From contig NZ_KB907786.1 of NCBI RefSeq assembly GCF_000382205.1, forward strand, positions 558,001-622,000: a stretch of 64,000 bases of DNA, written 5' to 3'. The notes beneath the pieces are model-generated. The model saw nothing but the letters and a program-made list of their open reading frames with translations, was not told the DNA's origin and did no database searches. Of the stretch, positions 52,402 to 61,181 are shown one piece after another. Position 1 is the stretch's first letter. Every line of letters starts with the position of its first letter. A program made the translations under genes and the position numbers. This DNA is from Dyadobacter beijingensis DSM 21582 (GTDB lineage: Bacteria > Bacteroidota > Bacteroidia > Cytophagales > Spirosomataceae).

Positions 52402-53154
52402 TTATTCCGTTTCAGGCAAAGTTTTAAAGTAAGGTATTTCACGGATGTTAGCCCCTGAAATGCCCGTCAATGCAAATGGCAGTATGCCTTTATTTTCATA
52501 TTGGACACCATATTGTACAAAATGGCTGCGTACAACATCCGTCGGCTTGCGCAAATGCGGCCACAGGCGGTTCGGTTCCAGTTCCCAGAATACCGAATCG
52601 GCATTCGGCAGCCCGGCGTCGTGGCGGTACGCGTGGGCGGGTTTTTTCTTGCTTTTCAGCACGCCCGTCATCCGCTCGATCCGGCAAAGGTATAGCCCGT
52701 TATCGGCATAACCCGACCCGAATACTCGTTTTTCCTCGTCCGAAAGCCCCGAAATGCGTTTCAGCATGCCCGGCGCATTGGCCACCGGGAGAAACGAAGG
52801 CGCTTTGATGTAATCATAGCCCTGCTTGCACCAGTAATGGAGCTCGTCTTTGATCACCCAGCTGTTCAGCTCATGAATCAGCAGGAAATCACACCAGTTG
52901 AACCGGTCGTAAAAATCGGCCATCAGGAAAAGCTGTCCCAAATGCTGACGGGATTCGAAGTACCGCTTCGGGAAATGCACGACGTCGATTTGCTCCGCAT
53001 GTTCCCGCACCACCGACAGATCCGCGCCCTCGCCCGCTACGAAAATGATCGGGTATTCGGAAAGGACCTGCAATGCGTGATGCAGTATTTTTTCCTCCGT
53101 CGGCGTAATCTGCGTTTCGAGAATCGGGATAATGACGGTTACCAGCTCTTTCAT
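52402..53154 (-). CDS. DUF5672-like protein of the polysaccharide locus
   Basis: A 250-aa soluble protein. VTVIIPILETQITPTEEKILHHAL, FPKRYFESRQHLGQLFLMADFYDRFNWCDFLLIHELNSWV, then KQGYDYIKAPSFLP and GSGYADNGLYLCRIERM follow the pattern of the DUF5672 family, thought to be glycosyltransferase-like and found in LPS/exopolysaccharide loci. 'LLIHELNSWV' stands where a DxD-type motif would be. It starts one base inside the upstream gene's stop (TGATG), so it is coupled to it. Reaction unknown. Confidence 0.65.
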   Translation of the reverse strand: MKELVTVIIPILETQITPTEEKILHHALQVLSEYPIIFVAGEGADLSVVREHAEQIDVVHFPKRYFESRQHLGQLFLMADFYDRFNWCDFLLIHELNSWVIKDELHYWCKQGYDYIKAPSFLPVANAPGMLKRISGLSDEEKRVFGSGYADNGLYLCRIERMTGVLKSKKKPAHAYRHDAGLPNADSVFWELEPNRLWPHLRKPTDVVRSHFVQYGVQYENKGILPFALTGISGANIREIPYFKTLPETE

Positions 53155-54137
53155 CAGATCGTTTGCAGCTTGCCGATCAGATAATTAACCGGCATTTTCA
53201 AATACTTCCTCACGCGCTGGTACCTGCGTACGGGCGCGGGCTTGATGTACGAGCAGGGAAATTGGCGGTAATAGGCATTCCCGTTGCCGATCAGGCTGTC
53301 TTTATATAGTTTGAAAAGCGCTGTCAGGTCGGTGCGCCGGCTGAGTTCGAAACGGTCCTGGTATTTGGATAAAATATCCGGTTTTGCAGGGTCGTAGCCG
53401 CTGTAATGAAAGAATATCAAAGGATTCTCTTCATTTACATACCAATGCCCGTCGCGCTGCGTGAATGTGCGCTCGTGCAGGTTCCAGTAAGCCGCATTGT
53501 AGCCGGGATTTCGTTCGATATGGGTATTTGGCACAAAGACCGGCAGGAAATTCATCCAGTTCTGATCCACGAAAAGGCCGTTGCAAAGATCGATCAGGCA
53601 TTCGTAGCGCAGTTTTTCCTCCCACCAGGAAATAAACCGGTCGTTTTCCTCCGAGCGGCTGAATGCCACAAAGCCGAGGTTGTACACACCGGTATTGAGG
53701 TGGTGCAGCTCGTTCGGCGTCAGCCGGTCGTTGATGGGGGTATTAATGTGCGGCGTAAGGACGGCATTGTGCTTTGCGAGCGACTTTTTAAGCTCGGTAA
53801 TCGGCTGGAAAACAATGATATCGGGATCGAAATAAATGACGTTCCCGGCCTCTGGATAATGTTTGAAAAAATAGGTAAAGTAAAATGGCTTTACCGCCGT
53901 GTTCAGCTCGGTGATATTATAGCGCGCGCACATTTCCTGGAAATCCCGGATCTCGATCTTGTCGATCTCGATCATGGGGTAGGAAGGCGCATAGGCATCT
54001 TCAAATGCGACGCCCTGAAGGGTGTCCACCAGACCAATGAAAAACCGGACATCCGGGTTGGTCGCTTTGAGCGAGTCTCCTAATGTCCGGGCTTGCGCGA
54101 GGTAGTTGATGGAGCAAATGGTAAAGGCAATGGTCAT
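53154..54137 (-). CDS. GT-A-type glycosyltransferase with DPD motif
   Basis: A 327-aa enzyme in the nucleotide-diphospho-sugar transferase fold. ITICSINYLAQARTLGDSL-like start (MTIAFTICSINYLAQA), FYFTYFFKHYPEAGNVIYFDPDIIVFQPI with the metal-binding Asp-Pro-Asp (~105-107), LNTGVYNLGFVAFSR, LCNGLFVDQNWMNFLPVFVP, and FFHYSGYDP near the C-terminus. It transfers an unknown sugar to the growing surface glycan. It overlaps the GT4 gene by 4 bases and is coupled to the DUF5672 gene. Compare the DxD-less paralogue two genes downstream. Confidence 0.8.
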   Translation of the reverse strand: MTIAFTICSINYLAQARTLGDSLKATNPDVRFFIGLVDTLQGVAFEDAYAPSYPMIEIDKIEIRDFQEMCARYNITELNTAVKPFYFTYFFKHYPEAGNVIYFDPDIIVFQPITELKKSLAKHNAVLTPHINTPINDRLTPNELHHLNTGVYNLGFVAFSRSEENDRFISWWEEKLRYECLIDLCNGLFVDQNWMNFLPVFVPNTHIERNPGYNAAYWNLHERTFTQRDGHWYVNEENPLIFFHYSGYDPAKPDILSKYQDRFELSRRTDLTALFKLYKDSLIGNGNAYYRQFPCSYIKPAPVRRYQRVRKYLKMPVNYLIGKLQTI

Positions 54138-55357
54138 TGATTGTGCTGTTCCGAAACCTGCAAAGGTAAATACTTCTGAATAATGGCTTCGACACTCGCG
54201 ACGCTTTTGTCTGTATTATGCCTTTCCAAAACTTTTCTGCGGGCATTTTCACCCAGGGTATTCCGCAGCGACGGGTCGAGGATCAGCTGGATGATCGCGT
54301 CCGAAGCGGCCGAAATATCCATATACGGTACCACAAACCCGGCATCGCTTTCGATCAGTTCGGGCGCACCGCCGGCATCTTCGAAGCATACCACCGGAAT
54401 TTCCTGCAATGCGGCTTCCATCACCACGAGCGGGTATGGATCTTCGCGCGAGCTCAGGAGCAATACGTCGAAGCGGTTGATGTAATCCAGCGCACGCGGA
54501 GTGGGCGGGATGAGGATAATCTTGTCGCTGAGGCCCATCAGGCGGATGTCGCTTTCGATGAGCTCGTAAATTTCATGCTGCGGCCCGGCGCCTACCCATA
54601 CAAAATAGACGGGCAGCGGCTGGGTTTTGCGGATCACCCGGCTGGCGATCCAGTTGAATATGTCGTTACCCTTGCGCCATTCGGCGTTCCCGCATCCGCC
54701 GATGACGATCGCGTCTTCGGGAATTTTATAGGTTTTTTCAAGAATATCGTGCTGTACCGCCGCCAGTCGCTGGTCGATATGCTCATGGTCGATGAGCGTG
54801 AACGTGCTGACGCGCGTGGCGGGGAAATCGTATTTTTTGATATAATAATCGGCTACCGCATTCGACACCGCGATGAGGTGATCGGTCTTTTTGAGCAGGT
54901 AGGCGAGCTGTACTTCCTGGGTGTAAATCTTCACCGACATGGCCAGTTCGTGCACAAAAAGTACAAGCGGCAGATGATGATAGGATTTCAGGAAATCGTA
55001 GTAAACTTCCGCATTGGCGATGGAATTGATAAAAACCAGCCCGATATTCTGCTGTTCGAGTTCCGCGAGGACCTTTTCATTGCCCTTTTGCAGCGAACGT
55101 TCTTCGTATAATTTCAGCAGGTTGGTTTTGCGGAGAATCTTGCCTGTGAATGGCGGTGTGGTGATTTTCTTGCTGTGATAGAGCCGCGTTACCCCTACAA
55201 CCTCTTCAAATTCGGCTTCCAGTTCCCCTCCGTTGCAGAGCAGCAAATGCATCGGAACGCCTCGCTCTTTCAATAGCCTTAATAACTGCAGCAACAGCAA
55301 CTGACTTCCTGCCCTGTTAGCATCATGACTCACGAAAAGTATTTTCTTCTGCTCCAT
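54134..55357 (-). CDS. Glycosyltransferase family 4
   Basis: A 407-aa GT-B enzyme. The N-terminal acceptor domain starts KKILFVSHDANRAGSQLLLLQLL. The C-terminal nucleotide-sugar domain has VIGGCGNAEWRKGNDIFNWIA, FVWVGAGPQHEIYELI, RFDVLLLSSREDPYPLVVMEAAL (E-x7-E-type catalytic signature) and FEDAGGAPELIESDAGFVVPY. It is typical of retaining hexosyltransferases in LPS/EPS assembly. Sugar specificity cannot be read. It lies 41 bases after the acetyltransferase gene. Confidence 0.92.
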   Translation of the reverse strand: MEQKKILFVSHDANRAGSQLLLLQLLRLLKERGVPMHLLLCNGGELEAEFEEVVGVTRLYHSKKITTPPFTGKILRKTNLLKLYEERSLQKGNEKVLAELEQQNIGLVFINSIANAEVYYDFLKSYHHLPLVLFVHELAMSVKIYTQEVQLAYLLKKTDHLIAVSNAVADYYIKKYDFPATRVSTFTLIDHEHIDQRLAAVQHDILEKTYKIPEDAIVIGGCGNAEWRKGNDIFNWIASRVIRKTQPLPVYFVWVGAGPQHEIYELIESDIRLMGLSDKIILIPPTPRALDYINRFDVLLLSSREDPYPLVVMEAALQEIPVVCFEDAGGAPELIESDAGFVVPYMDISAASDAIIQLILDPSLRNTLGENARRKVLERHNTDKSVASVEAIIQKYLPLQVSEQHNQ

Positions 55358-55398
55358 TACCGATATTAGCTAGCTCAGACTGTGGGTTGGCCGGACCC

Positions 55399-56055
55399 TT
55401 AATAGGCTTCGTAACTCAACTTTCCGGGTACTTTTTTCGCTGGATTGCCGACGTATACGCCCCATTCTTCGGTTTCCTTCATAATCGCCGAGGCCATTCC
55501 CACCAAAGTTCCCTGCGCGATGGTCGTATAATCGCGGATGGTGGCATTCACGCCGAAGAATGAGTACGATTCTACCACACAATGCCCCGAAAGCACCACA
55601 TGCGACGTAAAGAAAACGTGGTCTTTGATCTGCCCGTGGTGGCCGATATGGTTGCCGCTCCAGAGCACCACATTGTTACCGATGGTCGTGAAGGGCTGGA
55701 TGGTATTGTCTTCGAGGATAAAGCAGTTCTCGCCGATTTCGTTGTTGAAAAGCGTCGCACGGGAACTGATATAGGAAATGAACTGGTAGCCTTTCGCTTT
55801 GGCGTGGTTGTAAATCGCTTCCCGGTTCCGGTTCATATTGCGGCCGGTCATAGGGGCGAAGAACTTGTACTCCGAAGGCGGGAAAAGCGTTTCCACGTCT
55901 TCGAATGCCACTACGGGCAAGCCGTGAAAGTTGTCCTGTTCGATGTATTGGCGATTGACGGTGAAGGCAACAACCTCATGCTCAGAGTCATGGGTCAAAT
56001 AATAGTGCGCTAGTTCTGCTGTGTCGAGTACTCCAAAAACGATAATCTTCGCCAT
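55399..56055 (-). CDS. NeuD/PglD-type sugar O/N-acyltransferase
   Basis: A 218-aa left-handed beta-helix acyltransferase. An N-terminal Rossmann-like part (AKIIVFGVLDTAELAHYYLTHDS) is followed by hexapeptide repeats (SRATLFNNEIGENCFILEDNTIQPF, IGNNVVLWSGNHIGHHGQI, VVLSGHCVVESYSFFGVNATI) and ends with VYVGNPAKKVPG. The catalytic His is probably in GNHIGHHGQI. NeuD/PglD enzymes acetylate amino sugars, and a DegT-type aminotransferase lies in this locus, so N-acylation of a 4-amino sugar is a fitting role (inference). It ends 2 bases after the WbqC gene stop. Confidence 0.88.
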   Translation of the reverse strand: MAKIIVFGVLDTAELAHYYLTHDSEHEVVAFTVNRQYIEQDNFHGLPVVAFEDVETLFPPSEYKFFAPMTGRNMNRNREAIYNHAKAKGYQFISYISSRATLFNNEIGENCFILEDNTIQPFTTIGNNVVLWSGNHIGHHGQIKDHVFFTSHVVLSGHCVVESYSFFGVNATIRDYTTIAQGTLVGMASAIMKETEEWGVYVGNPAKKVPGKLSYEAY

Positions 56056-56057
56056 TC

Positions 56058-56756
56058 TTAAATTAGTTCGTATGCCTCTAATTGTTTCCTGATTTCTTCG
56101 GGACCGTTAAACATCAGCACGTCTATAACAGACAACCAAGGTACGAAAGCATTTTTAAATTGGGGGTACGGGCTAGATATACTTTTTATGAAGTCCAGTC
56201 TGATTCCTTCGTTTTCAAATTTGCCTTTGTCGTACAATTCCACGCCGCCAATCGGATTGATGTAGTGGTTTGCCTGTTCCTGTTTACAGATGTCCAGGAT
56301 GCGGTCCTGTCCTTTCAGGTGTTTATTGTTATATATCGTTGAAGAAGGAACAATCTCCGTGCCTATGCCCATGTACGCGCAGGTTTTTTGCAATGCGTAT
56401 ATAGTTAGTTCGTTAATTGTTTCAACTTCTAAATTTACGATTTCTTCTATGAGTTCAAAAACCTTTTGATAACCGGGAGCTTTCTGATATGATTGCTGGA
56501 TGGTCTTCAATAACTTTTTCTGCCATTGCTCATGCCTGGCCAATTCCACTTCCAGGATCAGTTTGTTCTGGCTAGCGTCCTTCAACGGGATGGTAATCAT
56601 GTGCGCTTTCCCGCCGATGAGGATGTTGTTCCGGTTGATCCAGCCCTTGTTGATGAAATTCACATCGTCGTAGATAATGAATTTGTCCACGGCGTTGATC
56701 AGCTGGAAATAGCCGATATATGGGAAAATATACGGCTGCATGATGGCGATCGTCAT
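56058..56756 (-). CDS. WbqC family protein
   Basis: A 232-aa protein. MTIAIMQPYIFPYIGYFQLINAVDKFIIYDDVNFINKGWINRN is the WbqC family signature, followed by ILIGGKAHMITIPLKD and HYINPIGGVELYDKGKFE, LDFIKSISSPYPQF and SVIDVLMFNGPEEIRKQL. WbqC genes occur in O-antigen and other surface-glycan loci beside NeuD/PglD-type and aminotransferase genes. The activity is not settled. Here it sits between the NeuD-like acyltransferase and a GT-C-like membrane protein, with 2- and 8-base gaps. Confidence 0.9.
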   Translation of the reverse strand: MTIAIMQPYIFPYIGYFQLINAVDKFIIYDDVNFINKGWINRNNILIGGKAHMITIPLKDASQNKLILEVELARHEQWQKKLLKTIQQSYQKAPGYQKVFELIEEIVNLEVETINELTIYALQKTCAYMGIGTEIVPSSTIYNNKHLKGQDRILDICKQEQANHYINPIGGVELYDKGKFENEGIRLDFIKSISSPYPQFKNAFVPWLSVIDVLMFNGPEEIRKQLEAYELI

Positions 56757-56764
56757 GGTGCGGG

Positions 56765-58822
56765 CTATTTGAGTTTTCTCAGATAATAATCCTCCCCTTT
56801 TTCACTCAAAAAGGTGCGGTGATACAATGTCGTATCGGAACCGAGCCGGATGTCGGTAGGTAATGCACGGATCTTGCTCGTGTCGTTGACGACGGAGCGT
56901 GCGTAAAAAAGGTAATCGGCGTCTTTCGGGATCGGGCGCAAACCTTCTTCGAACGGGTTGATCGAAATCAGTCTGCGGGTCAGGTCCTTACCATAGAGCG
57001 GGTATTCGAAGTCGCTGTTCACGGTCGCCAGCGCCACGGTAGCATTCTCCGGCACAATGGAATCGAAACGGACGTATGCTTTGGTAATGTCAGGCCGTGC
57101 GAAGGTCTGGTAAGGAATGCGGTCCATCGTCAGTGCCGATTCCATCCCGAACGAGGCGAACGGCAAACAACGGATATTCAGGTACACCGCCATGATGGCA
57201 GAAATGCAGGCCAGGCCTACTACCATCATAATGTAGCCCTTCCAGACATTGCGGCGAGGCTTGATGATCGACAACCGGTGGTGCGAGAACAGCAAAAGCA
57301 GGAAAAGCACGCCGAAAAGCCCGGCTTCCATAAAATAGCGGCCTTTGAACGGATCGTAAGCCGCCGAGTAGGAAATCGTAGCCAGGTTCAGGCAGAATGC
57401 GATCACGAGGAAGAAATGCACCCGTGACCGGAATACACGGATCAGGACCAGCAGCATGATCGGCAGGATCAATGCAAAGCCGAAAACGCCCCAGTACGGG
57501 TTCGCATTGTAATAATAAAATCCGCGCTGGAATGCGAAGGGCACGATGGTGAAATCCGTTTCCTCGTCCAGGCGCATGCGCAGTTTATCTTCCAGGAATA
57601 CGAGTGGCTTGCGGATAGCTGTGTTAAGGTCATAGCCCCATTGCGCATTGCGGATCCCGTCGAGGTTGCAGAAATCGTAAGCGTAGCGGACCACGTTGCG
57701 GCTGCCCTGCTCGAAGAGGTTGCGCGGCCCGCCCGCCCGCTCGTACGATTGGTGATACCGTGCCGTCGGCGGCCCGATCGGGTGCCCGAAAACCTGGATA
57801 TTGCGGATATAGCCCGTTGGAATAGTGTATATCAATGCAAACAGGGCGATGGCAAGGCCAAGCCGGAACGTCCTTTCGAAAAATACCTTGAAATTGGGCG
57901 CGAGAAAGACGGTGTAGATCATGATCACAAATACCGACGGCATCAGCAATGCAAACGTAGCTTTATGACCGGTCACCATCGCGAATACCAGCCCGGTAAG
58001 GTACAAATAGCGGTTGTCGCGGCTGGTGTAGAAGGTGAACAGAAAATAGAGCAGGCAGCTCAGGTAGGCCGTCAGTACGATATCCGTTTCCGTTGTTACG
58101 GCCTGCATCAGGAAGTCCAGCAGCATGCTGTACGCCAATGCGCAGAAGAAGCTCGCCGAAAGGTTCCGTCCGATCCTTTGTGCAATACCAAACACAGACA
58201 CCAGCGTCACATAATACGCCATCTGGTGAATGAGTTTGAATGCATTCTCGATGTCGCCGCTGATCAGGTAGGTGTAAATGTGGATCGTCGTGAGGCTTTT
58301 CGGATAGGTATCCATATTCCAGTTGGCCCCGCCGAAATGCTCCATCGTGCCCCGCTGAATGTAACGGATAGCCCGGTTGAGGTGGCCCGTCATGCTATCC
58401 CATTCATTGGGAGCGGTGAAGAGTACCAATATCAGGTTGGTAATGCCGATGATCGCCAGTGTCAGGAACATCGCCCCGAAAATGACTTTCAGGTAGAGCG
58501 ACAATTCCCTCGTCCAGAGCCGGAAAGTCGAAACCCGGTTCCCGAACAGTCCCCGAATGGTGTAATGCGGATTGTGCGGAACAAGCCTTGTCCAGAGCAG
58601 GTAATGCAATGCAAGCACGAGGTAGGTACCGCCGATCCAGGCAAAAACATTGGCCGTAAGGTCCAGCGCCGACAGTACAAAGCCGGCAGGGATAATGCTA
58701 CCGGCGAAAAGTAGGAAAGATATGATGATCAGCTCCGTAAGAGAGGGTTGAGCAATCTTTTTTGCAACAAAACTGATCCCGTATAAAAACAGAAAGAAAG
58801 TTAGCCAATAAAAAATGACCAT
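56765..58822 (-). CDS. Polytopic membrane glycosyltransferase-like protein (GT-C type)
   Basis: A 685-aa protein with about ten to twelve membrane helices followed by a ~130-residue periplasmic tail (FGMESALTMDRIPYQTFARPDIT…). The first loop, NEWDSMTGHLNRAIRYIQRGTMEHFGGANW, holds an acidic motif 'WDSM' in the position where lipid-phosphate-dependent GT-C enzymes (ArnT/PMT/GT39) have their catalytic Asp. TTETDIVLTAYLSCLLYFLF and HKATFALLMPSVFVIMIY follow. It likely adds a sugar from polyprenyl phosphate outside the inner membrane. The start is set at MVIFYWLTFFLF, 4 bases after the aminotransferase stop. Confidence 0.7.
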   Translation of the reverse strand: MVIFYWLTFFLFLYGISFVAKKIAQPSLTELIIISFLLFAGSIIPAGFVLSALDLTANVFAWIGGTYLVLALHYLLWTRLVPHNPHYTIRGLFGNRVSTFRLWTRELSLYLKVIFGAMFLTLAIIGITNLILVLFTAPNEWDSMTGHLNRAIRYIQRGTMEHFGGANWNMDTYPKSLTTIHIYTYLISGDIENAFKLIHQMAYYVTLVSVFGIAQRIGRNLSASFFCALAYSMLLDFLMQAVTTETDIVLTAYLSCLLYFLFTFYTSRDNRYLYLTGLVFAMVTGHKATFALLMPSVFVIMIYTVFLAPNFKVFFERTFRLGLAIALFALIYTIPTGYIRNIQVFGHPIGPPTARYHQSYERAGGPRNLFEQGSRNVVRYAYDFCNLDGIRNAQWGYDLNTAIRKPLVFLEDKLRMRLDEETDFTIVPFAFQRGFYYYNANPYWGVFGFALILPIMLLVLIRVFRSRVHFFLVIAFCLNLATISYSAAYDPFKGRYFMEAGLFGVLFLLLLFSHHRLSIIKPRRNVWKGYIMMVVGLACISAIMAVYLNIRCLPFASFGMESALTMDRIPYQTFARPDITKAYVRFDSIVPENATVALATVNSDFEYPLYGKDLTRRLISINPFEEGLRPIPKDADYLFYARSVVNDTSKIRALPTDIRLGSDTTLYHRTFLSEKGEDYYLRKLK

Positions 58823-58826
58823 GCGA

Positions 58827-59915
58827 CTATGGTGATAGATGACCGTTGATAATGCGGGAAATGCGTTCGATGTCCTCGTAAGGCAGCCCCACATATAATG
58901 GCAAACTTAACACTCTTACCGCGATATCCTCGGAAACAGGACATGCAATTTGCCTTGGCATGAAAGAAAGCGTATTCAACGACGGGTAGAAATACCGGCG
59001 CGGAATGATGTCATCGGCTTTTAATGCGTCCATCACCCGGAACATTACTTCTTCAGAAGGGAACACCACCGGGTAGTAGGCATAGTTATATTCGATGTCG
59101 GCGCTCAATGTGGGCTTGTAGAGAATGTCCCAGTTGAGCAGGCTGTCGTAAGCGGCAAAAACGTCTTTACGCGCCTGGATAATCGCGGGTACGTGGGGGA
59201 GATTGACCAGGCCCATCGCCGCGTGGAACTCGGAGTTCTTGCCGTTAATGCCGGCAAACTCGTAGTGTTCGTCGCCCTGGTGGCCGAATGCGCGCAGCAA
59301 ATGCAGCTTGCGTTCGAACTCGGAATCGTTGTGGTTGTAAATTAATGCGCCGCCTTCGATGGTATGGAACACTTTCGTAGCGTGGAAGCTGCAAGTGCTC
59401 AGATCGCCGTAAGCCAGGAGCGATTTGCCTTTATAGGTAACGCCGAACGCATGCGCGGCGTCGTAAATGACTTTCAGGTTGTGTTTTTTCGCAATCGCTT
59501 CGATCGCCTCCACGTCGCAGGGGTTGCCGTATACGTGCGTCGCGAGAATGGCCGAAGTGTCCGGTGTGATGGATGCTTCGATCAGGCCCGCATTGATATT
59601 GAATGTTGCCGGATCGATGTCCACGAAAACCGGTGTGCAGTTTTCCCACAAAATCGCATTGGAAGTAGCGCAATAGGAGAAGGGCGTCGTGATGATCTCG
59701 CCTTTCAGCCCGAGTGCCTTGATCGCGATTTGCAGAACGATCGTTCCATTACCGCAGAAATACAGGTTGTCGACGTTCAGATATTCTTTAAGCTGTCCTT
59801 CAAGCTTTTGTAAAAGCGGTCCGTTGTTGGTCAGGTAACCACGTTCCCAGATGCCACGGACATATTGCAGATATTCTTCCTGGTCAGGTAGAAAGGTTTT
59901 AGTGACGTTAATCAT
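58827..59915 (-). CDS. DegT/DnrJ/EryC1/StrS family sugar aminotransferase
   Basis: A 362-aa PLP-dependent enzyme that aminates keto-sugar nucleotides. LYFCGNGTIVLQIAIKALGLKG is the cofactor phosphate region; FVDIDPATFNINAGLIEASI and LATHVYGNPCDVEAIEAIAKKH follow; VIYDAAHAFGVTYKG carries the PLP Asp/Ala-His; and SFHATKVFHTIEGG (~185) holds the Schiff-base Lys. GQPYLPLY-type ending (LSLPLYVGLPYEDIERI) is typical. It would make an amino sugar for the polysaccharide. The first codons overlap the ABC-transporter gene by 8 bases. Confidence 0.93.
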   Translation of the reverse strand: MINVTKTFLPDQEEYLQYVRGIWERGYLTNNGPLLQKLEGQLKEYLNVDNLYFCGNGTIVLQIAIKALGLKGEIITTPFSYCATSNAILWENCTPVFVDIDPATFNINAGLIEASITPDTSAILATHVYGNPCDVEAIEAIAKKHNLKVIYDAAHAFGVTYKGKSLLAYGDLSTCSFHATKVFHTIEGGALIYNHNDSEFERKLHLLRAFGHQGDEHYEFAGINGKNSEFHAAMGLVNLPHVPAIIQARKDVFAAYDSLLNWDILYKPTLSADIEYNYAYYPVVFPSEEVMFRVMDALKADDIIPRRYFYPSLNTLSFMPRQIACPVSEDIAVRVLSLPLYVGLPYEDIERISRIINGHLSP

Positions 59916-61164
59916 TCACTACGTGTTCAGATTGGCGAATGGAAAAATTGAGTTGAGGGCGAATATATCCGGGCCATTTGCCATACCAGGTCACATTTTC
60001 ACGGTAATCCTCAATATCAAATACAAGGGCTTCCTCCATATTATACAACACGGTGCTCGTGTCTTTCACGATCATCATCGATACCACGTACGAGCCGTCG
60101 TTGAGGAAGTTGCCGGGGATTTCGCAGGTCCCGCGCACGAGCCCCTTCGAGAAGCTTTCGGCGGCGGTGCCTACATTGAAAATACATTCTCCCGTAAACG
60201 TGTACAAGTGCATGCTCAGGTTGAGCGAGGCGCCTTCCACGAGGTTCCAGAATTCAAACTGGAAGTTGATCGGCGTACGGACGTCGATATGGTTGAGGTC
60301 GTCCTGGTATTCGGGGAAAAGTTTGAAACTCTTCACGCGTACCTGGTCGTTACCCGGTGCCGATTCGATATTGTCCCAATGCTTTTCCAGCGATTTGTGC
60401 GAGACCTTACTCAGGTAATTCGTCACGATATGGGTGGTTTCGCCCTGGTCGATCAGCCGCCCTTTTTCGAAATAGAATGATTTGTTGCAAAGCGCCTGGA
60501 TGGCCGTCAGGTTATGGCTCACGAAAAGCAGCGTGCGGCCGCTTTCCGACACGTCGCGCATTTTACCGAGACATTTTTTCTGAAATTCGGTATCACCTAC
60601 GGCAAGTACTTCGTCCACGATCAGGATTTCGGGGTTCAAATGCGCTGCAATAGCAAAGCCAAGACGAACGTACATCCCCGAAGAATACCTTTTAACAGGT
60701 GTATCCAGGAATTTTTCCACGCCTGCGAAATCGACGATGGCGTCGAACGACTGGCGGATCTCGCCTTTCGACATGCCCAGAATGGCACCGTTGAGGAAGA
60801 TGTTCTCGCGGCCGGTTAGTTCCGGGTGGAAACCGGTACCTACTTCGAGCAAGCTGGCAATGCGGCCGTCGATCTTGATCTGACCGGTGGTGGGCTCGGT
60901 AATGCGGCTGAGGATTTTCAGCAGGGTCGATTTTCCTGCACCATTATGCCCCACAATGCCGATCCGGTCGCCCTTATCGATGCTGAAATTGATGTCCTGT
61001 AATGCCCAGAACTCCTCTTTCTCCGCAAATCCGTTATCCTGTTTCCGTGAAAAAACCTTGTTAACCGTATCGGAAACAATGTCACGTAAACCGGACGAGC
61101 CGTTTTTGCGCTGGTGGTCGATGATATATTTTTTGCTGATATTCTCAGCTACGATTACAGACAT
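59908..61164 (-). CDS. wzt: Polysaccharide ABC transporter ATP-binding protein with Wzt C-terminal domain
   Basis: A 418-aa ATPase that energises O-polysaccharide or teichoic-type export. Walker A GIVGHNGAGKSTLLKIL (~75-90), ABC signature RYSSGMYVRLGFA, Walker B ILIVDEVLAVGD, and the H-loop VSHNL. The extra ~150-residue C-terminal domain (VRVKSFKLFPEYQDDLNHIDVRT…, LNDGSYVVSMMIVKDTS) is the Wzt carbohydrate-binding domain, which recognises a modified non-reducing end of the glycan. Start taken at MSVIVAENISKKY; an ATG two codons upstream is possible. It follows the permease gene by 17 bases. Confidence 0.94.
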   Translation of the reverse strand: MSVIVAENISKKYIIDHQRKNGSSGLRDIVSDTVNKVFSRKQDNGFAEKEEFWALQDINFSIDKGDRIGIVGHNGAGKSTLLKILSRITEPTTGQIKIDGRIASLLEVGTGFHPELTGRENIFLNGAILGMSKGEIRQSFDAIVDFAGVEKFLDTPVKRYSSGMYVRLGFAIAAHLNPEILIVDEVLAVGDTEFQKKCLGKMRDVSESGRTLLFVSHNLTAIQALCNKSFYFEKGRLIDQGETTHIVTNYLSKVSHKSLEKHWDNIESAPGNDQVRVKSFKLFPEYQDDLNHIDVRTPINFQFEFWNLVEGASLNLSMHLYTFTGECIFNVGTAAESFSKGLVRGTCEIPGNFLNDGSYVVSMMIVKDTSTVLYNMEEALVFDIEDYRENVTWYGKWPGYIRPQLNFSIRQSEHVVND

Positions 61165-61181
61165 GCCCAAGAGTAAATGTT

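Noticed and set aside
57641..58714. A 357-codon plus-strand open frame opposite the polytopic membrane protein gene.
   Set aside because: Highly charged, Arg/Glu/His/Gln-rich reading with no domain; the minus-strand gene fits the operon exactly.
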